A stretch of DNA of 64,000 nt from Saccharum officinarum. Taxonomy: Eukaryota; Streptophyta; Magnoliopsida; Poales; Poaceae. The position numbers and the translations under genes were made by a program. This document shows, piece after piece, positions 52,511 through 62,840 of this stretch. The notes under the pieces were generated by a model that saw nothing but the letters and a program-made list of their open reading frames with translations, did no database searches and was not told the origin of the DNA. The stretch's first letter is position 1. The number at the start of each line of letters is the position of its first letter. The DNA is taken from the NCBI GenBank assembly GCA_020631735.1, contig CM036160.1:111768680-111832679 (forward strand), given 5' to 3'.

Positions 52511-53175
52511 GTTGGCTTTTGGCTATGCCTATCCTGCCTATGAATGCTACAAGACTGTTGAACTGAACAAACCAGAGATTGAGCAGCTCATGATTTGGTG
52601 TCAGTATTGGTAAAGTGTTTCATTAAATTATGTAGTCGCAATATTGACTTCCATGAACGATATGCCAAATTTAGTTTTGTTTCCTATGTCTACGATTTTA
52701 GTTGCCCTGTTGACAGTTTTGGAAAGATTTGGAGAATTTACAATATCATGCTGCCACTGCATAAGGTTGTGATTTTCTTCAGTTCATGGACGAGACTCTT
52801 AACACTGTGTGTGCTCTTGTCGAAGGCTAACGTTTTACTCATAAGCAAAGCTGATGTTCTTTGTATAACTGTGGTACCCTAAGACAAAGGTACTTAGATT
52901 GTCCTTTGCTTCTATCTTACAGTTTTTTTTAAGAACAGGACTGATGTGTGCTTTCATTACAGGGAACTACATATATGTTTATGGGACTTTCTTTAAGCCA
53001 TATATTTCTCAGCATGAGAATGAAATCGACCGAAATCTCCTTGAGTTGAGAGCTCGAGCCACCGATATGGTTGTCCTTTATTTCCAGAAGGGTGCTTCTG
53101 TACTAGGACAAAATACTTTCTTTGACGTTTTAAAATATGTTGCTGCCCAGCCACCTTCTCACAAATCCCAGTCAG
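52511..53175 (+). pseudogene. HVA22/DP1-family pseudogene (HVA22-like i/j type)
   Basis: Four recognisable exons in order: 52511-52609 (FGYAYPAYECYKTVELNKPE), 52694-52750 (LVALLTVLERFGEFTIS), 52826-52889 (AKLMFF, then LWYPKTK) and 52963-53175 (YISQHENEIDRNLLELRARA, FFDVLKYVAAQPP). Family members are small ER-membrane-shaping proteins of the TB2/DP1/HVA22 group. Lesions seen: the acceptor of exon 2 reads tctacg instead of an AG; its donor reads ct instead of gt; exon 3 has two in-frame TAA codons (after YS and after FFV); and exon 4 starts with an extra AT in acatatatg, shifting the frame. The first exon with the start codon is not seen. The gene keeps its intron layout, so it is a decayed gene copy and not a retrocopy. 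Confidence 0.88.
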
Positions 53176-53315
53176 GTGTGGATCAAATGCACTATTACTC
53201 TTTTTTTTGTCAAAAGTTTCCATTGAATCATTCCTTGTTCAGTGTTCATCATGTGTACGCAGATACTCGACTGCTGTCTCTGATGATAATGATGTTATAC
53301 TAAGTTTAACAGCTA

Positions 53316-53572
53316 TGTTGTTGAGGTCGGCCCCAGTGGCAACGGCACGTTGGCCACGAGTACTGTTGCAGTGGTCGCGTTGGCCAGTGGAGTTGTCTAC
53401 CTGGGAAGATGAAAGGGCCAAGACGGCTCTGAAGGAGGGAGGGAAGTCACCACCCAAGTACAGGACACCAATCAGAAGATGCAGATCGTCGCTGAGTCGC
53501 CCAGAGAAGAGAAGACGCGGGCGAGAGCCTAGGAAGCGTTTTCGGAAGTTGAAGACTAACGTGATCAATTAG
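53316..53572 (+). pseudogene. Possible gypsy chromodomain tail fragment
   Basis: The phrase RVLLQWSRWPVELSTWEDERA is similar to the end of Ty3/gypsy polyproteins, where a chromodomain-like ...W...TWED segment follows integrase. The rest (VTTQVQDTNQKMQ in another frame, ending in Arg/Lys-rich sequence) fits a decayed C-terminus. It directly follows the HVA22 pseudogene with no visible LTR. Confidence 0.35.
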
Positions 53573-53575
53573 CTG

Positions 53576-54924
53576 AAGCCCACACATGTAATAGATAGGC
53601 CCAGCCCGTCGTCGCTGAGGTGAGTATGTAAAAGATAGGCCCAGCCCTGCGTGGAATTGATGTGAAGCGAACCGTGTGCTTTGTCGCCGGCGCTGGCAGG
53701 GACGCGGACGATGGCCGTCGTCGCGCGCCTAAGTGAATCAATATATCGCCAATTCCACCCCATTAATAGTAGAAGTAAAGTACTAACACACAGGCACTGC
53801 ACATCGGACCGTGGCACCGTGCGGCGTGTGCCGCTCATTCCTGCACGGTTGCCCGGCGACAGCTGCCTGTGCCTGGACTCATCTGATCGCCTGCCCGTGT
53901 CGTCTACTGATGCTATCTGATCCATCCCTCGGCATGCATGGGCAGGGGAAAACTGCTTACTTTTGGGCTTTTAATTTGGCTACTACTACTAGGGAGGGTT
54001 GAGGGTGGTCAAAAGAGACGAGTTTGTTGGCTGACAGGAACAAGGAATCCTCCTCTTTCTTTCTTTCTTTCTTTTTCTGAACGAGACGAGGCGGAAGAAC
54101 TAAACGACAGCAGATCAACGAGCCCCGTCCGTTTTGTTGGCTGTGCCAAGTTGCCCACACATGGCAAAACCCAAAACAGAATGCATTATATATATTTGTT
54201 GCCACACAAGAAATTCCTTGCGCCCAAATAGCTAGTAGCATCTCTTGGAACGCCGTGCCGGTTCCAGAAGAACCAACCTGAAAGCTGAGCGATTGGAAAA
54301 AGGAAAGGAAAAGCATCATCCCCGCGGCAGGGGATGAATGCATGGATGATCAACATCGTGGGTCGTGCGTTGCTAGCGCCTCCCGCTCCCATCCAAAACA
54401 AAAAATTGCTTCTACTTTTGGCCATTTGTGTCTGGGTTGACGGAGGTCAAAAGAGAAACAGCCAGCCAGCCAGCCAATTCGGATCCACTGCACGAAGGGG
54501 ACGAGCTCGTCCCCCCTCCATCCCTGGCATTCACCTGACAGGAAGAAGGAATCCTCTCTTTTCTTTTTTGAACGAAACGAGACGAGGAAAGCTTGTGTAG
54601 TTGCATGCGAGCATTCACATCTTGAAACCGTACTTGAGGCGCGCCTCCCAGCCCACGTAGCCGAAGGAGACGATCGATGAACCACCAGCTCCAGGCACGC
54701 CATGCAGCTGCTGGACGTTAGACGTGGCCCCAAGTTCAAAGCAGGCACTTGTCAAAAAAAAAAAAAGAAGTTCGAAGCAGGTGCAGGTCCCAGTAAGCAG
54801 CTAGCCATGCATGGCCAATCGAGTTCCAACTGGCGCGATCATTCCTACCGGACTACCGGAGTATCGCCCGGGCTTTGTTAGGCGACAGCTCCTAGTGCAC
54901 AGACGGATCGATGATCATCTATCC
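53576..54924. other. Intergenic DNA with an internal duplication
   Basis: Two related segments (about 53945-54100 and 54395-54595) share cttttgg, ggtcaaaagagac/aac, ctgacaggaa.aaggaatcctc and gaacga.acgaga, separated by different sequence. A (tttc)n run lies at about 54055-54080. On the minus strand near 54690-54620 a short frame ends GGSSIVSFGYVGWEARLKYG then stop; it could be the tail of an unknown gene, but nothing upstream supports it. Confidence 0.4.
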
Positions 54925-55039
54925 CCCTGTTCGGCTGAGCTTATCAGCACGACTTATCAGCTGTGGAACAGTGTTTTTCTCTCACAGCAAATCAGCCACA
55001 GCCGGCTTATAAGCCAAAAAAACAGCCTGCCGAACAGGG
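54925..55039. mobile_element. 115-bp palindromic MITE, second copy
   Basis: The ends are ccctgttcggc and gccgaacaggg. The sequence is close to the reverse complement of the copy at 25684-25798 (agctgtggaacagtgttttt; agccggcttataagcc), so the two lie in opposite orientation. Confidence 0.8.
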
Positions 55040-56800
55040 CCTATATCTCGTCGACCGTCTCTCAGACTGCCAGAAATATAATCAGCTGTCCTGCAGTCTG
55101 CAGGAAGGGGAATCTGGATTCTGGACCACCACACACACCGCAAGGCCACCAGGGCCAGCCAGGCGCCGGAGACGTCACCTGAACTTCTTTTCTTCTTTTG
55201 AACGGGTCACCGGTCATCTGAACGTGTTTGAATGCAAATCAGTGCAGCCCTTTATTAAAAAAAAATTGCATTACTGACCTTATTTTAAACTCTAACTGCA
55301 CGTTTACCTCTGTTTATTTTAACTTTGCAGATTTGCTCCTATTTTTTTAATCTGAAGCTTCCGCTTGCTATATTTCCATGAAGGAAAGTAAACAGTGTTA
55401 ACTGAAGGTTGAAAAGACACAAATGCTCTTGACATGAATGACCCAATAATCAATAACATTTTTTTATGTACAGACTTATTGTGGATATATTTTGCATATT
55501 TTGAGTAAATGTCGAAATATAATATTTTGTAGTGCTGCCGAACCTGCAGCTCTGTGCAACTTGCAATTTCCACAATGGCGTGGGCCCACACCTCTTATCC
55601 CACCATTCAGTTTGTTCTGTGATTCGTGCAGGTCAAAAGAAACACTTGGGCACTGATTTTAAAACACCCGGACACGGATTTTAGAGCACTCCAGCACGAA
55701 TCTTAATGCAGAATGGATGCTGGGAGATAAGGTGAGGGCGCCCACCCCGTTGTGGTTTCGTATTTCTGAGCTCCGTGCCACTGGCCTATTACGCCAGAGC
55801 TTCATGCGTGGGTTGCCTAGGCCCCTACGCCTCTGGCCTGGGGCGTCGCCGTGCTGCTAGCAGGGCCACGTGCCTCCTACACCCAGCGTTGGATCTTCAC
55901 TGCGCCGGCCGCCACGACCCCTGTGCCACTGGCCTGCGGAGCCGCCTGCCCGGCACGCCACGTCGCCCACGCTCCCACATCCCCGCAGCTGCTTTGCATG
56001 CGTCGGTCGCCCGCCTCGCCGCTGACCGCACCAACCCCGCACAGCCAGGGGCGGAGCTAGAGCAAATTCGAGGCGGGTGCGTTCGCCTTATGGGTGCATA
56101 GATTTTTATTATATGGGTGTAAATATGGTGAAATTTTGACTATAACCATTGTTTTTTCATTTTATTGTGGGTGCGGCGGCACCCCCACCCATATTCATGG
56201 ATCTGCCCATGCGCACAGCTGGCCCTAGTTCTCATGGCCACGGGAGAAAGGGAGAACAGGAGCATTGCATCTTTTGGATAAGGCAGGGGTGGTATAGTCT
56301 TTTCACCTTCCTTCGTTTTTTCCAAACATTTCTTTAATCTATTATTTATCAGTAGCTCACAGAGTTGACAAGCCGGGGCAGAAGACAGCTTTGGATTAAA
56401 AAAACAAGAGGCAAATATGCAAACTTTAAAAAAAAGTACAAGCAACCATGCAATTAGAGTTGAAAACGAGGTAATGCAATTGTCAAAAAAAAAATCAGCA
56501 GTCCATAAAGGACGTACATACGTTAAATCGTATATACTGTACGTAATAATAATGTGGATCGTTTGATCGATCTAGCGGCTGGGATGCTTCCTTCTCCCTA
56601 CGGTGCATGTACGTGCATGGAGCGCCTGAATTTCACTAGCACCCTGACCGGCCCGGCTGGATCGAAAGCTCTGCGCCGGCCGCCAGGCGACAGGCCGCAC
56701 AGAGCCCAATGCTGATCCTATCGACTGCCGCCTCTCGGATTAGTCCTTCTGTCAGAGGAATCGCAAGGCCACTTTCTGTTTTCCTTTCTTGGCACGGTTT
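55040..56800. other. Intergenic DNA with a hAT-like fragment
   Basis: No gene is supported. A GC-rich patch at 55770-56060 has only composition-driven frames. From about 56046 (caggggcggagctag) to about 56209 (catggatctgcccatg) there is a likely degraded hAT MITE containing atgggtgtaaatatgg, without a clear duplication. Confidence 0.4.
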
Positions 56801-56818
56801 TGAACGGGCTGTGAAAAA

Positions 56819-57064
56819 TGGCCCTGGTTTAGATTGCTCCTGAATTTCAAATTTTTTCACTATCTCTCCATCACATCAATTTTTGACGCATGCATAGAGC
56901 ATTAAATGTTGGTTAAAAAAAAGAACTAACTGCACAGTTTAGTAGTAAATCACGAGACGAATCTTTTAAGCTTAGTTAGTCTACGATTAGACAATAATTA
57001 CCAAATACAAACGAAAGTGCTACAGTAGCTAGAGTTGAAAAAAATTGCAATCTAAACGAGGCCT
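56819..57064. mobile_element. MITE upstream of the 58-kb gene
   Basis: The left end ggccctggtttagattgc mirrors the right end gcaatctaaacgaggcctt. The interior carries cacgagacgaatcttttaag. It ends about 120 bp before a TATA-like sequence. Confidence 0.7.
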
Positions 57065-57181
57065 TAGGAAAAATCTCATCCTAGAAATAAAGGGGAAAAA
57101 ATCCGGCAGAATAAGAATATAATGCACAGCTCCCACTGCAGTGTTCGGTACGCTCGAACACGTAAGCCTGCTCTTCCGGCC

Positions 57182-57188
57182 TATAAAG
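57182..57188 (+). promoter_or_regulatory. Candidate TATA box
   Basis: TATAAAG in the context ggcctataaagcaagcg, followed by an untranslated-looking stretch and then the duplicated exon unit. It is a plausible core promoter for the downstream gene, on position and motif only. Confidence 0.35.
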
Positions 57189-57235
57189 CAAGCGCCCAAG
57201 CGCCCAGCCCCTCCCAACGCAACACAACGTCCCAG

Positions 57236-58455
57236 ACCGCGCTTTGTTTTCCTCGTGCAGTCGTGCGCGTTGCATCTTGCTTGTGTGTGTGCCGATGTAG
57301 CACTTGAGTTAGACAAGTTCGTTAAGAGAATAATCCGTCAAGAGATGGAGGTTGTGTATTGTTCTAGCGTCTAGATCCTTGAGCTTCGTGAGTTGACCTG
57401 TATAAGATTAGAGTTTTTTCTCACAAAAAGGAATAATATCATTGTTTCCTGCACAAACCTCTGGCCTAGTTCATGTTCTTTTACTGTTTTGCTTCTTATA
57501 TGCATCATGTCCAGATTCAGCTGTCTATGTGCGTTTCGTGTTGATTCGTTCATGTTTGAGACATCTAATCAAACAGTGGTTTGGCTAAATTTTCAGGCCG
57601 CGAGCAACATCTCGTCCTCCCCTGCCGGAGTGCCGGCCGCTTCGGCGTCCACGGTGCGCTCGCTGGAGTCCAGCTCCCCCGCTACAGCCTCATCGCGGCC
57701 GGAGCGCCGCCCCGTCACGTGAAGGCGCTGGCGTTTCCCGCGGGATTCCTGGCCTCCAACTCCAAGGGTGGCCGGCTGGCGGCGGTGGCCACCGGGGCCG
57801 CGTCGCCGGGAGAGAGCGACGATGGGCTGCCGTGGGAGGACTGCGAGGTAACACGTACTGGCGACCGCCCTTTGTTTTCCTCGTGCAGTCGTGCGCGTTG
57901 CATCTTGCTTGTGTGTTGTGCCGATCTAGCACTTGAGTTAGAGAAGTTCGTTAAGAGAATTCGTAGGTTGTATTGTTCTAGCGTCTAGAGAGTTGCTGTG
58001 GAAGATTAGAGCTTTTTTCTCACAAAAAGGAAGAATATCATTGTTTCCTACACAAACCTCTGGCCCAATTTATGTTCTTTTACTAGTTTGCTCCTTATAT
58101 GCATCATGTCCAGATTCAGCTATCTATCTGCATTTTGTTAATTCGTTCTTGTTTGAGACATCTAATCAAACACACACGTTGTTTGGCTAAATTTTCAGGC
58201 CGCAAGCAACATCTCGTCCTTCCCTGCCGGCCGCTTCATCCACGGTGCGCTCGCCGGAGTCCAGCTCCCCCGCTACAGCCTCATCGCGGCCGGAGCGCCG
58301 CCCCGTCATGTGAAGGCGCTGGCGCTGCCCGCGGGATTCCTGGCCTCCAACTCCTCCAAGGGTGGCCGGCTGGTGGTGGTGGTGGCCGCCGGGGCCGCGT
58401 CGCCGGGAGAGAGCGACGACGGACTGCCGTCGGAGGACTGCGAGGTAACACGAAG
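57236..58455 (+). repeat. Tandem duplication of a ~610-bp exon-intron unit
   Basis: Unit A (about 57236-57858) and unit B (about 57864-58455) align end to end: ttgttttcctcgtgcagtcg, gcacttgagttaga, gttctagcgtctaga, cacaaaaaggaa, tatatgcatcatgtccagat, ggctaaattttcaggccg and the whole following exon with its donor gaggtaacacg. Exon A (57597-57847, 251 nt) differs from exon B (58199-58444, 246 nt) by an 8-bp repeat of agtgccgg-type sequence and smaller indels, leaving its 5' part in another frame. Confidence 0.93.
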
Positions 58456-59053
58456 CGGTCTTCTACCTGTCTTTTTATTTGATTATTTTTTTGCTGAATT
58501 TCAGGCTGCGGTGTCGGCGTTCCGTTTGGAGATGGAGCTATTCAAGTTTTCGCAGCGCCCAGTCGCATTGGTCGGCAGCCCCACCGACCTGCTGATGGAC
58601 GGAGCTTCCGGCACCGCCAAAGACTGCACTGAAGTGTTGGAGTTTTTGCTGGCTCGAGTGCCTGTCCACAGGGACACTCTCAAGGTAATATCAGATTTCC
58701 TCCTTTCCTCACCGTGGATGCAAGCTTGTGATAAACTGATAATCTGTTGTGGCATGCAGGAGTTGATCTCCGTCGGCCAAGCCTTTCTCACCGTGGAGAG
58801 TCAAGCTAAGGAAGGATACGTGAAGGCTGATGCGTTGGCGAACTCCATCCAGGGGCTGAAGCTGGTCGGCAAGACCTTCTTTGATGGCGTCGACCTCCCC
58901 GAGTACTCTGCGCCGATGGTGCCACTCTCCGCCGACGACGTCGATAAAGACTCGTTCTTCAAGGAGCTCATCAACATATTCATCGTCTTGTACACGGCAC
59001 TGTACTGGGAGGCCCGCAAGAAGTACGGCTTCAGTACTGGAGGAACCCACTGA
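58199..59053 (+). CDS. Unrecognised plant protein, C-terminal exons of gene
   Basis: Three joined exons are clear: 58199-58444, 58505-58684 and 58760-59053 (stop TGA), with GT-AG introns and phase 0 throughout, giving 239 residues. The 5' end is unresolved. A tiny exon starting at atggag (about 57344) spliced to exon B would work in frame, and exon A could be included only if the preceding exon leaves one base. The first exon is Ala/Gly-rich and basic (YSLIAAGAPPRHVKALALPA), possibly targeting sequence. The rest is helical: FRLEMELFKFSQRPVALVG, CTEVLEFLLARVPVHRDTLK, ELISVGQAFLTVESQAKEG, GLKLVGKTFFDGVDLPEY, and a hydrophobic stretch near the end (LINIFIVLYTALYWEARKK). I do not recognise the family. 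It has loose similarity in layout to the 46.5-kb gene (see findings). Confidence 0.65.
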   Translation, partial: AASNISSFPAGRFIHGALAGVQLPRYSLIAAGAPPRHVKALALPAGFLASNSSKGGRLVVVVAAGAASPGESDDGLPSEDCEVTRSGLLPVFLFDYFFAEFQAAVSAFRLEMELFKFSQRPVALVGSPTDLLMDGASGTAKDCTEVLEFLLARVPVHRDTLKVISDFLLSSPWMQACDKLIICCGMQELISVGQAFLTVESQAKEGYVKADALANSIQGLKLVGKTFFDGVDLPEYSAPMVPLSADDVDKDSFFKELINIFIVLYTALYWEARKKYGFSTGGTH

Positions 59054-61307
59054 GCCGAGGACAAGAAGATCGTGCCGTCTATGGATTGGAGGCATTACGA
59101 CTCTGTTTCTCTTCCTCGTTATTTAGTTCAAGTCTATCTCTGTGTTTGTTTATTACCTTCTTAGAAACCACTTAAACTTAATATTAGCGTTCATGCGAGC
59201 GCCTATATCTATATATGTTATTGGGTCGTTGCTCAGTTTGCAAAGTTAATATTGGCCAAGGTATTCCTTTACTGTTTGTTTGATGCGTTTTTTTTTGTGT
59301 TGGCTTAGATTTCACAAATGGTTCCACCGGGGTTACATGTAATGTTGGGCGGTCTTGTTGGATGTGCCTGTTGGAAGCTAAGTTTTCTTATGTAGGAAGA
59401 TTGCCTATACCAAAGTGGAACTTCTGAGTTTTATTGTGGACAGGGGCGGGGTAGTGGAACTGCTTTGATCATCTATGAACTGTCGAAAGAAGATTGAGGT
59501 TAGCATTAAACCATCAGGATCAGAAATGACAAGGATTATAATAGGAACGCCTAGACTCCTTACTCAAAGCCCATACACCAAATTTAACGACTTAGCGGGC
59601 ACTCTACTTTTGCCCATACACCCATAGTTTTGAGATTTGAATTTTTAACTTTTGATTGCATATACTTTATTGGTTTTTCTTCTTTGACTGTTGGTCCTTT
59701 TCTCTCCTGATTGAGTGCCTAATTGAGTTTGCGTGTATGATTATATAGAACTGAGCTGGCATATGAAGTAACTGTGTAATAAGAAAAGAAAGCCTTTGTG
59801 TTTGATTTTTTCATTAGATTAAGTGATGCTTGCAAGCCAAGCTTTCCTGCTGTATTTTTGCCATGTGTGCTCTCAGTTCTGACACCTTTTTTATTTTTTT
59901 TGAAAGGCCCCCTATCACAGGGGTTGATGACTTGTTCCCCCATTGCCATTTAACTGTGGAGCATCTGTCACTCTAAATAATAATTTAAAGAAACATTGTT
60001 GAACATATTGAATTGATGACTTGTCTATCATTTTTGGTACAGCTACGTAGAACATTCAAATTTCAAATATCGTGGTATTTTCTTTTTGTTCCCGAGTCTT
60101 TTAAAAACAAATCGAGGCAAATAATGTCAGATGATCATTTGGCAGATTCAGAAATACAATGATCGATAGTAATGTACTTAGCACAGTGGGTGCGCTCCGC
60201 TGCGCCTGCTTCGGCTCTGCGTGTTAATGATTCATTGATCTAAGGCACTTGCATGGCCCGTTATAAGGTAAGAAAAATATGATTGGCACAATGGGGAGTG
60301 TAGAGTCACAGATTAAGGTTGTGCTGAACTATAACAGATAGAGAATCGTACACAATCTCATATCTCTGTATAGACAACAAGCAAATTGATGTTCTTCCAA
60401 ACGTTAAATGGCACCAATATACACTAATCATGTTAGGCACCACAACCTAGGCCACCAATAGGTGTCACAATTTGATCCCATATTTTCTTTTTTGCCTGAA
60501 GTGAAGTTGCAGAGCTATAATATGTGGGAGGTGCTGAGAAATAGTATCCCCTATGTGGCCGTGCAATCTTCCAGCACTCCAACATATTTCATCAGCCTGC
60601 CTACCTGCATGAGAAGAGGGGATAGAATAAAAAAGATAAGGCATATTAGCTAAAAAAACACCAACCCGAAGAAAAATTATAATAAAAAAAAACAGAATGG
60701 ATAAGCATATTATCTAGAATACACCGATCCAAAGAATAATTATTTCCAGTGTACCGTGGTACTCAAGTTTAAGTGTCAGAATTGTCTCAGAGAAGATTTT
60801 ATGCTGAAATAGCAATTACAGTTCCCTGATTCCCATTATAATAACGCGGTAATATCATGAAGAATGAGAAGTACATCAACAGAAGACGTATACATTGGGT
60901 ACTAAGAAACAGGTTGATGGCACATCAAAGTTAGTTTGATCAGTCAGCACATCAAAGGAGTCTTTCAAGCAAAAAAATATCGAGGTTCATGCAATGAAGT
61001 CTTTCGTGTTCGTAGTAAGTTTTCATGCAATAGATTTTTATTTGTTGTCCATAAGCTTGTCCTTTAGTGTCTGTCATGGGTTATACAGAAAACGTGATGA
61101 TTTTGTAAACTATGGTATTTCCTTGGGAAATAAGGTGTGAAGTTTCATAGGATATGCAAGTATTAAAGGTGTGTTAGCTACTTAGCTAGGTTGGCATCTA
61201 TACCTTTGTACCAAATATAAACACAATTCATGGCAACATCAAGGATTCAAAGTTCGAACTATTGGCAAAAACACACAGAAGTAAATAAGTAAAAATGCTC
61301 ACGATCA
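59054..61307. other. 3' flank and intergenic DNA
   Basis: The first few hundred bases are likely the 3' untranslated region of the 58-kb gene. Near 60600-60555 on the minus strand, a cag acceptor is followed by a short frame (GRLMKYVGVLEDCTAT, stop), which might be a last exon of an unseen minus-strand gene; there is no further support. I see nothing else. Confidence 0.4.
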
Positions 61308-61323
61308 GAATATGGAAGAGGTC

Positions 61324-62604
61324 TTGGCATGTGGGGTGGCTGAGTTCCCAGTACGCTACCTTGGGATCCCGCTATCAGTGTTCCGCCTGAGGCGAGCTGA
61401 TGAGCAGGCACTCGTCGACAAGGTGGCGGCTCGTATCCCCGCTTGGAAGGGCGGGCTGCTCAACGTTGCTGGACGCACGGCGCTGGCCAAGGCCACTCTC
61501 TCCGCCATACCCGTCCATACGGCTATAGCTTTGGCGCTCTCGCCTTGGGCGATTGAGGCCATCGACAAGCTCAGGCGAGGATTCATCTGGGCGGGTGTGT
61601 CCTCAGTGGCCGGTGGGAAATGCAAGGTGGCATGGCCGACAGTATGCTTGCCCAAGGAGTTGGGTGGGTTGGGCATCACCGATTTGAGGCGTGCTGGCAT
61701 GGCGTTCTGTGCACGTTGGGTCTGGCAGGACCGGCTCCAAGGGCGGGCACCAAGGACGTCAGAGCGTGGGTTCTTGGCCCTTGCTTATGCGGCAATGAAA
61801 ATTTCGGTGGGCAATGGCACGTCTGTGTTCTTCTGGACGGACCGCTGGCTTGATGGGAAGAGTATCCAGCACATTGCGCCGACGGTCTTCGCGGCGGTGC
61901 GGCCAAGGAGGAGAATGGCCACAGTCGCCGAGGCCCTGTCTGGCTATGCTTGGGTACAGCATATATCTGGGGCTACTACGATGCAACTGGTGATTGAGGT
62001 TGCTGCGCTCTACGACGTTCTTGATCAGGTGGAGCTCCAGGACCGACCTGACACTTTTTCTTGGACGTTCTCACCGGACCAGAGTTACTCGGCTGCGTCG
62101 GCGTATGGCGCAATGTTCTTTGGGTCGACCATTCCGCTGGGTACCAAGCAAATTTGGAAGACCATGGTGCCGCCGCGCGTTCGCTTCTTCTTTTGGCTTG
62201 TGCTGCACGGCCGCTGCTGGACGGCTGAGCGACGGTTCAGGCATGGACTGCAGGCGACGAGTACGTGCATCCTTTGCGACCAGGGCTGTGAGACCATCGA
62301 CCATATCCTGGTAGGGTGCGTGTACAGCAGGGAGGTATGGCACCGTTGCTTCACATGGCTTGGTCTGCACGGTCTGGACTTCGGCCTGGAGGAGCGTGTG
62401 ATCCAGTGGTGGTTGCGCACGAGGAAGATGACCCCCCGTGTCCGGCGAAGGGGCTTTGATTCTTTCGTCTTTCTTGTGTGCTGGCGATTATGGAGGAGCG
62501 GAATGGCAGAACTTTTGATGAAGCTATCACTCTGGCGGGGCGGTTGGCACTGGCGATTCAGGAGGAAGCGGAGTTGTGGTGTGCCGCCGGTAATCGGCAC
62601 CTAG
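61324..62604 (+). pseudogene. LINE ORF2 C-terminal part (RT thumb and zinc-binding domain)
   Basis: An open frame begins inside the LINE with VRYLGIPLS, the junction of the reverse transcriptase domain with its C-terminal part. It continues through WKGGLLNVAGRTALAKATLS and ends with a zf-RVT module (CILCDQGCETIDHILVGC) and FVFLVCWRLW. Near 62490 the frame shifts; the natural continuation (MEERNGRTFDEA) is in another frame and ends at a TGA near 62622. The apparent ATG at 61312 lies in the host target duplication, so it is not the LINE's own start. Endonuclease and the RT catalytic motif are absent. Confidence 0.92.
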
Positions 62605-62824
62605 CCGCGCTTCTGGCTGGATGATCGTGTGCGGTTTTTAGGACGCCATCTTGTTCTGATGTAGGACGCCCTAGTACACCGTTTGTTCTGAGCGGAGGGG
62701 TGAGGATACTTTATTTTCGTTCGTTGCGGTAACCTTGGTTACTAGACTTGCTGTTTGTTTTGGGTGGACTCTTCTCTGCTTAATGAAAAACGCGTCCAGG
62801 GGCGGGCATGATCACGAAAAAAAA
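61324..62824 (+). mobile_element. 5'-truncated LINE (L1-type) with 16-bp target duplication
   Basis: The insertion is bounded by the perfect duplication gaatatggaagaggtc at 61308-61323 and 62825-62840, with a short A tail (cacgaaaaaaaa) just before the right copy. It carries only the 3' third of a LINE ORF2 plus a 3' untranslated region (cttaatgaaaaacgcgtcca). Truncation at the 5' end with a long duplication is the normal outcome of target-primed reverse transcription. Confidence 0.95.
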
Positions 62825-62840
62825 GAATATGGAAGAGGTC

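Noticed and set aside
60462..60653. 63-codon plus-strand frame
   Set aside because: No support; the opposite strand has an equally short exon-like piece (GRLMKYVGVLEDC) but no partner exons were found.
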